Source of the DNA: Chloranthus sessilifolius
Taxonomy: Eukaryota; Streptophyta; Magnoliopsida; Chloranthales; Chloranthaceae
Length of the DNA stretch: 64,000 nucleotides
Reading direction: 5' to 3'
NCBI GenBank assembly: GCA_021018995.1
Contig: CM037587.1
Span: 15,687,366 to 15,751,365 of the forward strand
Every line of letters begins with the position of its first letter. Within the stretch, counting starts at the first letter, position 1. This document shows positions 24,421-35,564 of the stretch, one piece after another. A model generated the notes under the pieces. It was given only the letters and a program-made list of their open reading frames with translations. It ran no database searches and had not been told where the DNA came from. Made by a program: the position numbers and the translations under genes.

Positions 24421-24654
24421 ATCAGGGTAGAGAGGTAACTCGTGCTCGACCAAATCGGTGTCCAAACCAGGCATGCCCTCGTATGACCAGGCAAAAATGT
24501 CTTGGTATGACCGAAGGAAGTCAATCATGCTTTTTCTTTCTTCAGGAGATAGCGATATTTTGATTTTGGTAATGCGGGGAATCCCCTCAGTCCCTAGATT
24601 AACGTCCTCGATTTCTTTGACAATGGGGATAGGGCCATGCTCAAATTCGGCAAA

Positions 24655-25026
24655 CTAGTCGAAGATCTCATTGGGGAGCTCCTCTAAAAGGATATCCTCG
24701 TCCAGACTTGTAACTCCTACCTGTTCTTGTATTTCTATAGGAAAGGGGTCGATTTTACATGGGATGGGTATTTCGATGAAGGCATCTTTTTGTGGGAATT
24801 TATTTGGGATTTTAAATAATAATATTTTTGAACCTTGTATTTTTTCAATGTTTTTAGGATTTTTATTTTCTTCGGAGACGGATCGTCGGCAATACGGGTC
24901 TATGTATATACAAGGTATTGCCTGCCAAGGGCATATCTCACTTTTTATAGGTTGTTTTTTTTTGGGAAACGGGTGCCAAATGTTAGGCCACTCCCCGCTT
25001 CTAGGGTTTGGGGCAAAGATACCCAA
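24655..25026 (-). pseudogene. Linker between protease and RT of the Tat element
   Basis: The text KSEICPWQAIPCIY and SEENKNPKNIEKIQ matches the plus-strand Tat copy at 63707-63930. No enzymatic domain is recognised. In classic Ogre elements an intron is known between protease and RT; whether this stretch is spliced out cannot be told here. Confidence 0.75.
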
Positions 25027-25377
25027 TTGCGTACCTGAGGGGCCGCTCCTTTACCTAATTAGATGGAGGGGGCTAATTGATATGGCTCATTGGAGTCAGC
25101 TTCCATCATGTTGATTCCCATTTCGCCTGAGATGATGTCCTCAAACGTTAACACCATTTTGTGGTGATTTCCATAGGGGGAGTTTATTCAGAACTGGCCA
25201 TCGTTCCTCAAAGAGGGATAACACGGCCAAATCTATCTCCAGGCTGGGAAGAGTAATGTAGGGATTGGTGGGGCGAACTGGTGTAGTAGGCTTGTGTAGG
25301 GTTAATCTGGTCTCCCCATTCCGGTCAATCTTCATGGCCCCAACACTTATGAATAAATTTCTTATATGAGGCTTGGG

Positions 25378-26400
25378 CTAAGGTTTCTCTTCTATGTTGA
25401 TCCCCTTGGATTTTGCAGCTGCAATGGCACGGGCTTTTTCCTTAGCCTCTCTTAGTTCTTCTTCCATGGGCTTATAACCAAGCCTGAATATGACTTTCTG
25501 CCCCCTTTTGGCTGTGACGGGCTCCCTTCTGCCATGTAATCTGGGCCCAAGACCCCTTCCTTTTTTATAGCCCCATTTTTGGAGCATAGCTATTGCCGCT
25601 ACCATTCCACCTTTGGTTCTTGGAATGATACCCTCGATGGGTTTCAGGAGTATCGTCAACACCTCATATTTGAAATTGTGGAGGTCGACGTCCTCGACGG
25701 TGTGTGGCACATCCAGCACATTGGGCTTTTCAACATTATTGGTGGCCTTTTTTTTCTCACTGTTCCCTTCACCAATGATTGTGATGATCTTATGCCCTGA
25801 TGCAAATTTGAGTTTTTGGTGCAGTGTTGAGGGGATCGCTCCAACTTCATGAAGCCACGGGCGCCCTAACAGCAGATTGAATGAGGATTTGATGTCCATT
25901 ACTTGAAATAATATGGAGAAGGTCGTTGGCCCAATCAACAACTCAAGGTCAACTTCTCCCATTATCTCTCTCCTAGTATTGTCAAAACCTCGGGCACTAG
26001 TTCTTATGGGTCTCAACATGCATGCATCTACCCCTATCTTTGTGGTGGTTCTCAGCAAGCATATATTCAATGTCGACCCATTATCGATTAGAACCAAGGG
26101 GATTACCATATTTCCAGACTCAACAGTTATATTCAAAGATTTTGAGTGACTACCTCCTTCCTCAGGTAACTCGGCATCGAAAAATGAAATGGCATTTGGG
26201 GCCATCACTTGACCAATTATCTGCCCGACTTCATTTGAACTAACTTGAAGTGAGACATGCGCATTCTTTAATGCCCCCATTAAAGCTTGAAAATGGAGTG
26301 GGGACGTCATTAACAGATTCCATACAGTAATATGGGTAGGCATTCTTCTCAGATGAGTCTCCAGTATATGTTCTCGACTCATTCTCTTAAAAGGATTCAC
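25378..26400 (-). pseudogene. Tat-type aspartic protease with C-terminal G-patch
   Basis: A 340-residue frame. Residues about 35-110 read LMGALKNAHVSLQVSSNEVG and MAPNAISFFD. The protease active-site segment is VLIDNGSTLNICL near residue 105, followed by GFDNTRREIMGEVDLEL, FQVMDIKSSFNLLLGRPWLH and GAIPSTLHQKLKF, the normal Ty3/gypsy fold. Near residue 275 comes a glycine-rich segment, MLQKWGYKKGRGLGPRLHG, which looks like a G-patch (a nucleic-acid-binding motif known at the C-terminus of betaretroviral proteases). The plus-strand copy has the same region. The protease would process gag-pol. Confidence 0.9.
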
Positions 26401-26559
26401 GACACTATCTTTCTTTCTCTTCGGTTGGGCTTGTGCTACTGCTGGTGCTTCTGGCTACTTTGATATTTTCCCAAATCGGGGAACAAAGTCCACTACCCCT
26501 TCTCTAATATTGCTAGTGTTGATATCTGTTTGTTCATAGCTCAGCGGGACCTGATGAGG

Positions 26560-27000
26560 ATCATAGGTTGGTCTCGAGATCTGAAATGGTATGGCTGTCG
26601 GCATCTAATGTGCATTTACTAATGGCTCTGGAATGGGAATGGGTGAGACCCGGTTTACTTCGGTTATTGATGGGTGGGTGGCAAAATTGGGCCAGGTAGG
26701 GGTGGTGAAGCTTGCAGATGGCTGTGCCGGGGGTAATGGGGTGGGTGTAGGCCAATGGTAGCTAATGGGCGGTGGAGGATTAGGGGTTTGATGGGCCATT
26801 AGGTAATTGATGGGGGTGGTAGAGTCTGCAGGTGGTTGAATCGGGGGTAATGGGGTGGGCGCAAGCCATTGGTAGTTTATTGGCGATGGAGGATTGGGGG
26901 CCTACTGGTATGTTGGGTAATTGATGGGGGTGGTGGTGTACAGTTGGTACGCATTTATTTATAGGTAATTGATGGGTGTGGGTGCTAGAAAATAGGCCCT
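26560..27000 (-). repeat. About 118-bp tandem repeats in the proline-rich gag linker
   Basis: On the minus strand, units encoding PPSPINYQWLAPTPLPPIQP-like text recur two to three times (near 26700-26800, 26810-26915 and a partial one to 26960). The plus-strand Tat copy has one unit at about 61995-62080. Confidence 0.75.
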
Positions 27001-27251
27001 AAGATCTAGGGGCTCAGCTTATGGTGTAGGAGTGGGGAAATAATCTGCCAGATTTAGGGGTTCAATTACCCCAACAGTTTTTTCTTTTTGGTCTCTCCAC
27101 CTTGGGGCCATGAAAGTTTTTTGGTTACAAATGAAGTCTGACAGATCAAACTCTAATTCTTCTTCAAATTCCTCTACCATCCCTATGGTGGGTCTGAGAC
27201 CTGCTATTTCGGAGGGTGTGAGGGAAAAGGCACTTGGTGAATATTTACGTG

Positions 27252-28343
27252 CTAGTTTATTTGAGTGGGTGCAGGGGGAATGCTCTTCCCAGCATCGATT
27301 AAATCCTGGATCGCATGCTTCAATGGAAAGCAACGATCAGTTGGGTCACTCGAACCCTGGTAGAAATTGCAATGAGTATAGGGGTCAAAATTATATGAGA
27401 TCGGATTGGGAGGTCGTGGTTGGAGAACAGTTATTAATCCCTTTTTAATTAATAGAGGTAAAAGTACACTCAGAGATTGCCCCAAGGGTGTAAAGACTCG
27501 ATCATAACGGGCTCTCCTCTCTGGGGTCATTTGCGTCCCCTGCCCATTGCCTGCTCTTTGTACTGGCCCTGTCCTGACAGGAGCTGGTTGCACTACTTTA
27601 AATTGGAAGGGGGCTACATTATTATTGTTGGGCCGAGTGTTTACAACACTCTGTACCTCTGCCCATGTTCTTTTATCATTTCTCTACTTAGAGAACCTCC
27701 TAACCCCGTTGGGCCCCCTAGATGCATTCTTGTTCAACCACCCTTCTCTGATGGCGTCCTCACAGCGATTGGTGTTTCTTACCAAGTCAGTAAAACTAGA
27801 CTGCTGTTGGTATACAAAAAAATATGAGATCATTGGCAGGGTATTCTTTAAGATCATTTCTATCTGCTCATTGTCAGGTATCCTGTTTCTGACTCGAGCT
27901 GCCAGTGCTCTCCAACGTCCTAAGTAATCACTAAAGGTTTCATTGGAGTTCTGCTTCAATCAGGCTAGATCTGACTTGCGGGGCTCAAAGTCTATGTTGT
28001 AGACATATTGCTCTTGGAATAGGTGGGTCAGATCTTTCAATGTTTTAATCATTGATGGTTTAAGAGATGTGAACCATCTTAAAGTTGGGCCAATTAAACT
28101 TTTCTGGAACACTTTCATGAGGAGTTGTTCGTCTCCGTCATACTGGCACTTGTCCCCACAGTAGGACTTAAGGTGTTTAATAGGGTTGCCTGTGTCGTTA
28201 TATTTATCGAAGACCGACATTTTGAATTTAGGGGGTAGGAGGACCTTAGCAAATAGGCATAAGTTCGTGAAGTATGTGGTGTGGATTTCAACACCATCCA
28301 TCTTGAATAACTGCTTCTGGATCTTGTCCAACTGTTCCTTCAA
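27252..28343 (-). pseudogene. Tat-type gag core and zinc-knuckle-like tail
   Basis: The capsid segment reads MDGVEIHTTYFTNLCLF, MSVFDKYNDTGNPIKHLKSY, GPTLRWFTSLKP and LTHLFQEQYVYNID, followed by ETFSDYLGRWRALAARVR and MILKNTLP, the retrotransposon gag domain. The tail around 27330 has CNFYQGSSDPTDRCFPLKH and AIQDLIDAG, the C-x2-Y...C motif with following helix that is typical of Tat/Ogre gag. It would build the particle. Broken in a few places. Confidence 0.88.
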
Positions 28344-28491
28344 TTATTCTGATTCTTTGGACATGTGGGCCATCTTCTCAATTATGAGTCTAGACTCACT
28401 CTGGGTTGTCAGGGGTGGGATAATTGCAGGTGGAGGACTAACATTGGTCAATGCCCCGACGTAGGCCCCACTATTTTTGATCTCGTCCTCC

Positions 28492-28855
28492 TCATCCTGC
28501 TGATCTATGTAAGGTGTAGTGAGGACAGGATTCTCGAGTTGTTGTTGCATGGACTGGGTAGGCATGGTCTGAATGGGGGTGGGGTGAGACCATTGGGGAT
28601 GGGGGAAGGTTTGTTGGGTGATGGGATGAGTGGAAGTCAGGTTTTAGAGTGGGGCCTGATGAGGCTATTAAGCATGGGAGAAGGTTTGAAGCTGACATTG
28701 GGATGTAGGGATATGGGTAAATTGGGGTTGATATAAGGCATGGGTTTGATCGGGGTATGAGGGTTGTGAATGGGTGAAATTTTGGAGAAATTGGGAAGGG
28801 TATGGGTGTAAGGTTCCAAGGTTTTGCTAGGCTTGGGTTTGGGCCACAACACCTT
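28492..28855 (-). pseudogene. Tat gag, proline-rich stretch between N-terminus and capsid
   Basis: Low-complexity proline/histidine/serine-rich text (for example HSSHHPTNLPPSPMVSPHPH) links the N-terminal gag part to the capsid. It carries no folded domain and grades into the minisatellite on its right. Confidence 0.6.
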
Positions 28856-28939
28856 GGTTATGATAGGTTTGGGTCATGGGCCATTGATGGGTTTGGCCCA
28901 TTGGGCCTTGGTGGGTCTGAGCCATGGGCCCTTGGTGGG
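28855..28939. repeat. Left part of the GGCCCATTGGGCC minisatellite, split by a solo LTR
   Basis: Copies of GGGCCTTGGTGGGT with GGCCCATTGGG are the same array as 31338-31480. The solo LTR 28940-31337 sits inside it. Confidence 0.85.
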
Positions 28940-30410
28940 TGTTGCTCCCCCAGTTGTGCTTTCTTTGTTTGTTTGTGGTAAAAGAAATTTAAAATCAAAA
29001 TAAAACAGGGGATGAAATCAGCACAACTGAGAAGTCCTAGACCTGTAAGATACAGGGTCCATTGTGGCAAGTTTTGATAAGTAAGAGTTTGTCCCACAGG
29101 GAAAGATGGTCTACAGCTCCAAGGGAGCCATCTCTAGTAGTCCCTCCAGATCTGGCAGTCCTTAAGGGAAGGGAGTTTAAGGTCACTTAGTTTACAGATC
29201 CTAAGGTAGCCTAATGTCTAAACTACAGAAAGGGCTGAGAGGATGGATGGAGTGTGAAAAATAAATATAAAAGGGTGAGAAGTATGTTATTGAGGCTAGA
29301 TCAGAGGAGTTTTGTAACTCAAATTCAAATATGATGTTATAGAAATCCTGCCCAATGGCTACGTGGTCACCACTGAGGAGAAAGAATTCAACCCATCTCT
29401 GTACCATGATCCAATCCCTTAAGGTTATAACCTGTCCACTCAAATGGTCACAGACTATCCCATAGGGGAACCACAATCCAGAGATGGGTCAAAACAAGTT
29501 AATCATTGTAGGTATTATTTCATCCAGGCTACCAGCTCAAGAATCCATAGGGAACCTCAACCTCTAAAGCTCTATGTGTGGGGCTAAGGCTGTATAGGAC
29601 CATGATAGCCCAGACACATAGAACCAGCAAGAGTTTGAGTACAACCTTCGATCTAGCTGTCCATTGCTTGAGTGAGGCTACAATGGTCCAGTCACAAGCC
29701 TACAATCTCTATAACCAAATCAGATCTAACATCTGATAGCATATCTGTACAAATATAGGTGAGTCTGCCTCTGTACAATCTCCCACCAGGCTAATACAAG
29801 CTCAGATGTAGAGAAGAAGGATCCATCTTGGATCGGTGGATTAGAATCACCCTAAGGCTATAACCTGTCCACTTGAATGGTCACAAACTATCCCAGAGGC
29901 TATCCTCCTCACGGAGCCCAAGACAAAACAAGAATATCGCTGCCACCACCATGGTCACGAGGCTACCAGCTCAAGCTCCCATGGGGATTTCAGATCTAGT
30001 GGGTCCTGTGGTGGGGCTAAGGCTGTATAGGACCATGATAGCCCAGACACACAGGTCACTTGGATTTGAGTGGCCCTTAGAATCAGTCCTCCATTGCTTC
30101 GAATCACATCCAAAGCAATGGTGGATCACTAGGCAGCAGCCTTGCACAGAGCATCTCACAATCAAACAGAAATCCCATAAAGTACAAATACTATTACAAA
30201 ACTTCCATTAAACTAGTTCAAAATGCATACAAAGACATAGCCAGCAAGTGCTGGACTATGGAGAGAAGGAAAAAGAAAAAGAAAAACTACTTACAGCTAC
30301 AAAAGAAAAGAAAAAAAAATGATCTCAGATCAAATCTCCAAGAGATGAGATGTGTTCCCAGATCTGTTCCGAGATATTCCAAGATGTCTAAACCTAAGCT
30401 AAGTATGGGT

Positions 30411-30418
30411 TTATATAG
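30411..30418 (-). promoter_or_regulatory. TATA-like box of the solo LTR
   Basis: Minus strand CTATATAAACCC, about 0.9 kb from the LTR start, with the CTTCGCGAG word cluster upstream of it. Confidence 0.5.
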
Positions 30419-30554
30419 CAGTGGTGTGGCGGCGCATTAGGGATAGGAAACCCTAATTTTAACGATGCCACGTGGCCTAATAGTGATCCTTGGATGCCTC
30501 GGGGCGCATGCATGGAGATTTAGGCGTGGGAGTGCGTGCCCTAATCGCTGAAAA

Positions 30555-31135
30555 TTCCCAGAAAGTCCTCGCTGAAGCGATGGAAGTTGAAGTTCAGAGC
30601 TTCGCTAGGTAGCTATTATTTCCCAGACTTGTCGCGTGGTAGCTCTCGCTCTTCGCGAGGATGGATTTGAATAGCACGAGAACTACGCGATCACTTTTCT
30701 TCAATGGATTTGAATAGCGCGAGAACTACACGATCACTTTTCTTCAATGGACTTCACGAGTTACCTTGTGAGGCTTTAATGGGTTCTGAACTGCACGAGG
30801 TTCCATGTCTTAATTGATCTTCGCGAGGTTGGCTCTGCCTTCGCGAGAACTGCGCAAGGAGTTCTCTTCTGATAATTGCATCCTGTGGCGACTGTGCCAT
30901 AGCTGTGTGATATCTGCGTGAGGAGTCTTCTGAAGCTCTCTCTCCTTAGCCATTTTGAGCGAACTGCGTGAGGTTGAGAGAGGTCTGCTTTGAACTGCAC
31001 GAGACTGCACGATGTGTTCTACTCTTGAGCTTCGCGAGAGCTGTGCGAGTTTGTGCTTTTGAAGCTCTTCAGTTACTCAACTGCATGAGAAGTTGTTGTA
31101 AAGTCTTAGGAAGCTCAGTTGGACTACGTGAGGCT
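30555..31135. repeat. Cluster of CTTCGCGAG / CTGCGCGAG words in the solo LTR
   Basis: Roughly fifteen to twenty variants of CTTCGCGAG, CTGCACGAG, AGCGCGAGAACT and ACTACGCGA occur, spaced 20-60 bp. The core TCGCGA is palindromic. The surrounding sequence is otherwise not repeated. Confidence 0.85.
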
Positions 31136-31337
31136 CATTTCAGGTTTGGATTCAGGGTTCATCCTTCTGAGGGACTTCTGATGCCAAAACAGGCTCCTTA
31201 GCAAGATTCCTGGCCTTATTTCACTGCTGATTATTACCTACATAAAATACTTAACAAGAACTTATTAGATGGCTAAGGGTCTAATTAAAGGTTAAGTTAA
31301 GGGGTGGGTGAAAAGTGGTACTTTTCAGGTCTTAACA

Positions 31338-31690
31338 GTGGGTATGGCCCATTAGGCCTTAGTGGGTATAGCGCATTGGGCCTTGGTGGGTATGGCCCAT
31401 TGGGCCTTGGTGGGTCTAGACCATGGGCCCTTGGTGGATCTGACCCAATGGGCCTTACTGGGTCTGGCCCATGGGTCCTTGGTAGGTATGGGTTATGAGG
31501 TTTTGGGCTATGAGGCCTTGGGACATGTGGGGAATGGAGGTTTGGACCATGGGGCCTTAGGGCATGTGGGAAATGGGGGTTTGGGCCATGGGGACTTGGG
31601 GCATGTGGGTAATGGGGGTTTGGGCCATGGGGCCTTGGGGCATGTGGGTAATGGGGTTTGGGCCATGGGGCCTTGGGGTATAGGGGTAAT
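31338..31690. repeat. Minisatellite within Tat gag N-terminal region
   Basis: First part: about 24-33-bp units GGTATGGCCCATTGGGCCTT (31338-31500). Second part: about 37-bp units GGCCATGGGGCCTTGGGGCA with TGTGGGTAATGGGG (31535-31690), at least four copies. It continues the array at 28855-28939. Confidence 0.85.
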
Positions 31691-31841
31691 GGGGTTTAGA
31701 TGGTGTGGATTATGGGGGGTTGATGAGGGTCATGGGGGAATGAGGCCCGGAGGCTTGCTAGGGTATGGGATGGATCCATAAATGTGTGGTGTGGATGAGA
31801 GGGGATGTGTTGGGAGACCTTCCACCTATTGTAGGCTTGGA

Positions 31842-32520
31842 CTATTTCTTCCACCATGGGCATGGAAGGGTGATCGGATGGAGACGGGTTATTTTAGGGG
31901 TGATGGGGTATAGACGGGATGGATGTGGAGGATAAATTAGGCATGACCCCGATAAAATCGAGCATGGTAAGTGATGGAATATGGGGTGGATTAGAGGGAT
32001 GAGGTGGGGTATTTGAAAATGGGGATGTATTGGATATGTTTTGGGATGATGGGGAGTAAGGTGTGGATGGGTGAGAAAAATCGGGCATGGCCCCGGTAAA
32101 AGTGGGCATGACCCGGGTAGATGGGGGGATTTGTGGGGGTGTGGATTGGGTGGAGGTGACATATGTGAATGAGGGCGGATCGGGCCTATATGGAGAAGAT
32201 GGAAAATGGGCCATGGATGTGGATGCGAGAAGTTGGGTTTGGTTTGTCATGGATGGGGATGGGAAATGTGTTGGATTTGGCATGGATATGGGAGGGGGTA
32301 TAGGCATGGTTTGTGAGAAAGATGGGGAATGGGGGGGTCGATTTTGGATATTTTGGGAAGTGGTGTTTGGAAAAATGGGGGCACCAAAGGACCCAATAAT
32401 TGTAAATGGGGATAGGGTGATGGGGATAGTGGTGAAAATTTCTCCCGAATGGGAATGGGTTGGTGAATGTGGTGGGGATGAATCGGGATTGGCATAAGCC
32501 GGGTCCACTACCCACGACAT
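31842..32520 (-). pseudogene. Tat gag N-terminus, proline-rich
   Basis: The frame starts MSWVVDPAYANPDSSPPHSP and continues with IGSFGAPIFPNTTSQNIQN and SFSQTMPIPPPISMPNPTH. The plus-strand Tat copy at 61636 starts almost identically (MSWVVDPAYTDPDSFPPHSP), which supports this ATG as the true gag start in the family. The rest is proline/serine/threonine-rich low complexity. Gag N-termini normally direct particle assembly; no specific domain is recognised. The antisense strand is also open here because the sequence is low in stops in several frames. Confidence 0.85.
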
Positions 32521-33871
32521 TGATTGTTAGCAGGCTGGGTACGGGTGCCTTGGATAAGGCCCAAAAAATTTCCTCCTCCTTCCCCTACAGGATGATGGAG
32601 GGTAAGATGATGCCGTTATACCGGCACCACAAAGACTCTAGTTTTTAGCTTTTTTTTTTAATTATTTTTTGAATTTTTATAAGCGAAAACAAAGGTTCGG
32701 ATGCCTTGAAGTTCCCTTTTTGGGTGGCTTTCGTACCCTAATTTAGGACCGCGGTGACGATTTCGAAGCACTTCGGAAGAATCAAAGGAAGACCTTTGAT
32801 CTATTGAAGGCATGGAAATCGATGTGGACAACCCGATCCCCCAAAATGAGTCAAAGAGAAGTCACCTTCTTTTGACCGGCAAGGGCATATTGGGTGTCGG
32901 AGATGGTGGGGCCCAAACAGAGGCACTAAGACACTAATCGGGGGACTCGGGATGTGGAAAAGGCCACATATTCAGGCTACTGCTGTCCAAAATAACTTGT
33001 CCCTACTAATACATGCACCAGGTAAAAAATGCCCCTATTTTAAGCTGGCGCAACTATTAGTTGCGCCAAGGTAAAACTGGCCGGATTTAAAGCTGGCGCA
33101 ACTAAAAGTTGCGCCAATGTTAATTCTGGGATTTTCGCACTGGCACAACTATTACTTGCGCTAGGCTAAAATGAAGCTCCAGATTCTTTGACAGCAGCAA
33201 CCCGAAATGAGTCTTTTTTTTTTTTTGGTTTTTTATGGAAGCTTGGCTTCCGGGAACAGACTGATTTTTTAGTGAATCGTTCTCTCCTCACCGAACCTAA
33301 GGGTTTGAGTCCGGTATAAGTCACTAGCGTGCTCCCCAAAGGGTTTTAAGCTTATAGGAATAGGTGACCCACCCGATATACCTTCGGTGACCCAACCCTT
33401 TAAAAATCTACCCCGCAAAAAAAACAAATTGATTAAGTCCCCTTTCTTGGTTCAATTTTAATTTTTTTTTTAAAAGAATATTTTTTATGGAAGTTTTCTT
33501 AAGTCCAAAAATCGGGGGTGATGATCTCGTGCTGCCACTACGGGGCGACGTCCACTGTTAGGATATGATTGCACAAGTAGGCCCGCCAATCGGCTAAGGT
33601 ACTTTAAATGATGAAAAAGTAAAGAAATTAAATGACAACGCACAGGTAGGCCCACCAATCAGCTAAGGCGCTAAAATGACGAAAAAATAAAGAAAGTAAA
33701 AGCAGTGCATAAGTAGGCCCGCCAATTGGTTAAGGCTCGTAAATGACGTAAAAGTAGGGGTAAGTAAACTTAATCGGAGGGGTGAATAAAAATAAAATAA
33801 AAAATAGCAATAAAAGGTTAGTAAAATTAAAAATAAAAAAGTCAAGTTCAAGGGGAAGCTCTACAAGCTAC
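32521..33871 (-). mobile_element. Leader of the Tat/Ogre-like element, PBS to gag
   Basis: About 1.35 kb, noncoding. It contains three copies of the Tat palindromic word (33046-33070, 33093-33117, 33140-33164) and about three copies of a 60-75-bp repeat marked by AGGCCCGCCAATCGGCTAAG (33575-33740), matching the plus-strand leader at 60350-60540. The extra ORF of classic Ogre elements is not evident here. Confidence 0.8.
33046..33164. repeat. Three copies of the Tat palindrome in the leader
   Basis: Arms TGGCGCAACTA and TAGTTGCGCCA are separated by one base. The first copy is a perfect 23-bp palindrome apart from the central base. The word also lies in all three Tat LTRs. Confidence 0.9.
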
Positions 33872-33889
33872 TCCCCAGCAGAGTCAACA
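33872..33889 (-). other. Primer binding site (tRNA-Arg type)
   Basis: Minus strand TGTTGACTCTGCTGGGGA, two bases (GA) after the 5' LTR end. It resembles the Ogre PBS complementary to tRNA-Arg (TGGCGACTCCACTGGGGA). The plus-strand copy has it better preserved at 60220. Confidence 0.85.
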
Positions 33890-33891
33890 TC

Positions 33892-35564
33892 TGTGCAATC
33901 GTGGGATTTTTTATAATCTCGTCGCAGCGATGCACTCGCTAACGAAAAATATAGTCGCCACCCAGAGCTTTTGGTGTCCTGGGAAACTTAGATCATTTTT
34001 ATAAGCATCGAGTGCCACAAATATGACTTTGAATCTGGTCCACACCAAAGGCTCTTGGGTAAGGGCTTCAGTTATCGATTGAGAAGGTGTTAGGCACCCA
34101 ACGAAAAATATAGAGTCACCACCCGGAGCTTTTGGTGTCCCGAGAAACCTAGATAATTTTTATAAGCACCAAAGTTTCACAAATATGACTTTGAATCCGG
34201 TCCACACCAAAGGTTCTTGGGTAGGGGCTTCAGTTATCGATTGGAAAGGTGTTAGGCACCCAATCAACCCGCTAAATATGGTCTCTACTTATGGCCAAAA
34301 TAAAAATAATATAAAAGCAAAGAAAAAGGCTTACTCTTGCCCAAAGGGGCTTAAAATCCTATTTGTGTCCCTTCGTTCGGTGGCGTAACGACACAAATGG
34401 GAGGATGGAGGAATAATCGAGAAGGTAGAGTAATAGAGGAGAGAGCCGGAGCTCTCGGGCCCTTATTGCACCGTTGAGGATATTTGCATTAGCTTGCTTT
34501 GATAAGCTTTTGAAGGCTCGAATGGTGGAAAATGGAGTTCTAACTCCTATGGCTTGCTAGCTAAGAGGTAGAGTGAGGAGTCTAGGGGGTAGCACACACC
34601 TAGACTAAGGATTTTGGATGCAAGATTAAGCTTGAAATAAGGTTGGGAGATTCTGAAATTTTATGTGAAAATGGAGCACAAAAGGGAGGAAGAACTTCTC
34701 ACTTTGAACTCTTTCTATCTTAAGCAAATTTCTCAACCCTCTAACCTAAGGAGAGGGGGGGCTCTATTTATAGGAAAGTGGTAGGTTAGGAGGCTACTTA
34801 TGTGCTAATTAGAGGTTAGCAATTTGGTAATCTCTCATCTAACATTTTCTAGGATTTTGAGAGCTTGGAAAGGTGTGAAGGTGGTTTTAATGGTAGATGA
34901 TAGGTTGGTGTTTCAAATCACTTAAGGGTTATAAATAGGCACTAAAAGGGTGCCACAGGACTATCAAAGCACACCCCAAAGACCCAGGTGGTCAACAGGT
35001 CAAACCCCATTCCCAAAATTTGAGGTAAAAGTTGCACAATCACTATTCATATGCTTGGAGCAACTAATAGTTGTGCCAAGCATATGTACAATAAAATAGT
35101 GCTGCTGAGAGGGTTTTTGGGAAGTTGCAAGCCCGTGGGGGACCCACTTAAGTGTGGCACAACTATTAGTTGCGCTAAGCCAAAATCCTGTAAAACTGTT
35201 CGATTTTAAAATCGCCATAATATTTGCTATATAACTCCGATTGAGGCAATTCTTGGCTCGTTGGAAAGCTGGAGAAGTCTTCTTTCTACTGGTATATGAT
35301 TTATTAGTAGTAAAGGAGATCAGCTAGTCCCGTTGTACCACTCTTCATTCATTGCCCGGGAAGGTTAGATTTAGGGTTCGGAAGGGGTTCTAAGGGTCGA
35401 GATTAGTTTCTAAAGGTTCGGAGTAAATTCTAAGGGATTTGGGATGATTCCTAAGGGCTTAGGAAGGTATCTAAGGGTACCATATATGCCATCAAAAAGC
35501 TCGGAAGTACGCCTCCCTCAAAATGTGTTTCGATCGGGCTTTGGGCCAAATTTGAGTGTCTACA
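33892..35564 (-). repeat. 5' LTR of the Tat/Ogre-like element
   Basis: Minus-strand start TGTAGACACTCAAATTTG at 35564 and end TTGCACA at 33892. It is longer than its partner (1673 against 1512 bp), mainly because a stretch of about 170 bp, marked by ACGAAAAATATAG and GTGTTAGGCACCCA, is tandemly duplicated at about 33941-34270. It has a TATA box at 34762-34774 and palindromic words at 35053-35085 and 35154-35180. Confidence 0.92.
34762..34774 (-). promoter_or_regulatory. TATA box of the Tat 5' LTR
   Basis: Minus strand CCTATAAATAGAGC, at the same place as in the other Tat LTRs. The palindromic words lie about 290-410 bp upstream. Confidence 0.7.

Larger units (their letters stand above)
28940..31337 (-). 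mobile_element. Solo LTR of an Athila-type element, inserted in Tat gag
   Basis: A 2398-bp LTR has window-plus ends TGTTGCTCCCCC and AGGTCTTAACA and perfect 5-bp duplications GTGGG (28935-28939 and 31338-31342). It is distantly similar to the LTR at 8183: both have the GACCTG...AGG.CC...GCAAGTTTT...AAGTAAG block near the left end. Minus orientation is inferred from that similarity. No internal region is present, so it formed by recombination between the two LTRs of a once complete element. It has a TATA-like box at 30411-30418 and a cluster of CTTCGCGAG words at 30555-31135. Confidence 0.95.
3001..35564 (-). mobile_element. Tat/Ogre-like Ty3/gypsy element (composite, with two nested insertions)
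   Basis: A minus-strand element runs from its 5' LTR (33892-35564) to its 3' LTR (3001-4512). Order: 5' LTR, tRNA-Arg-type PBS, long leader, proline-rich gag N-terminus, gag core, protease with G-patch, RT, RNase H, a second RNase H, integrase, long 3' untranslated region, polypurine tract, 3' LTR. Without the Athila element (8183-21034) and solo LTR (28940-31337) it would be about 17.3 kb. Target duplication is GCCAT (2996-3000) against GCCGT (35565-35569), and a related uninterrupted copy at about 39470 reads GCCATCTTTTT. The LTRs match at about 94% over a 195-bp stretch by eye. Coding capacity is broken in well over ten places. The second RNase H and the tRNA-Arg PBS point to the Tat lineage; the extra ORF before gag typical of classic Ogre is not evident. 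Confidence 0.93.

Noticed and set aside
31362-31781. Glycine/leucine/histidine-rich open frame
   Set aside because: Antisense reading of the minisatellite in Tat gag; periodic text follows from the DNA repeats.
32087-32497. 136-residue plus-strand frame
   Set aside because: Antisense of the proline-rich gag N-terminus, whose composition leaves several frames open.
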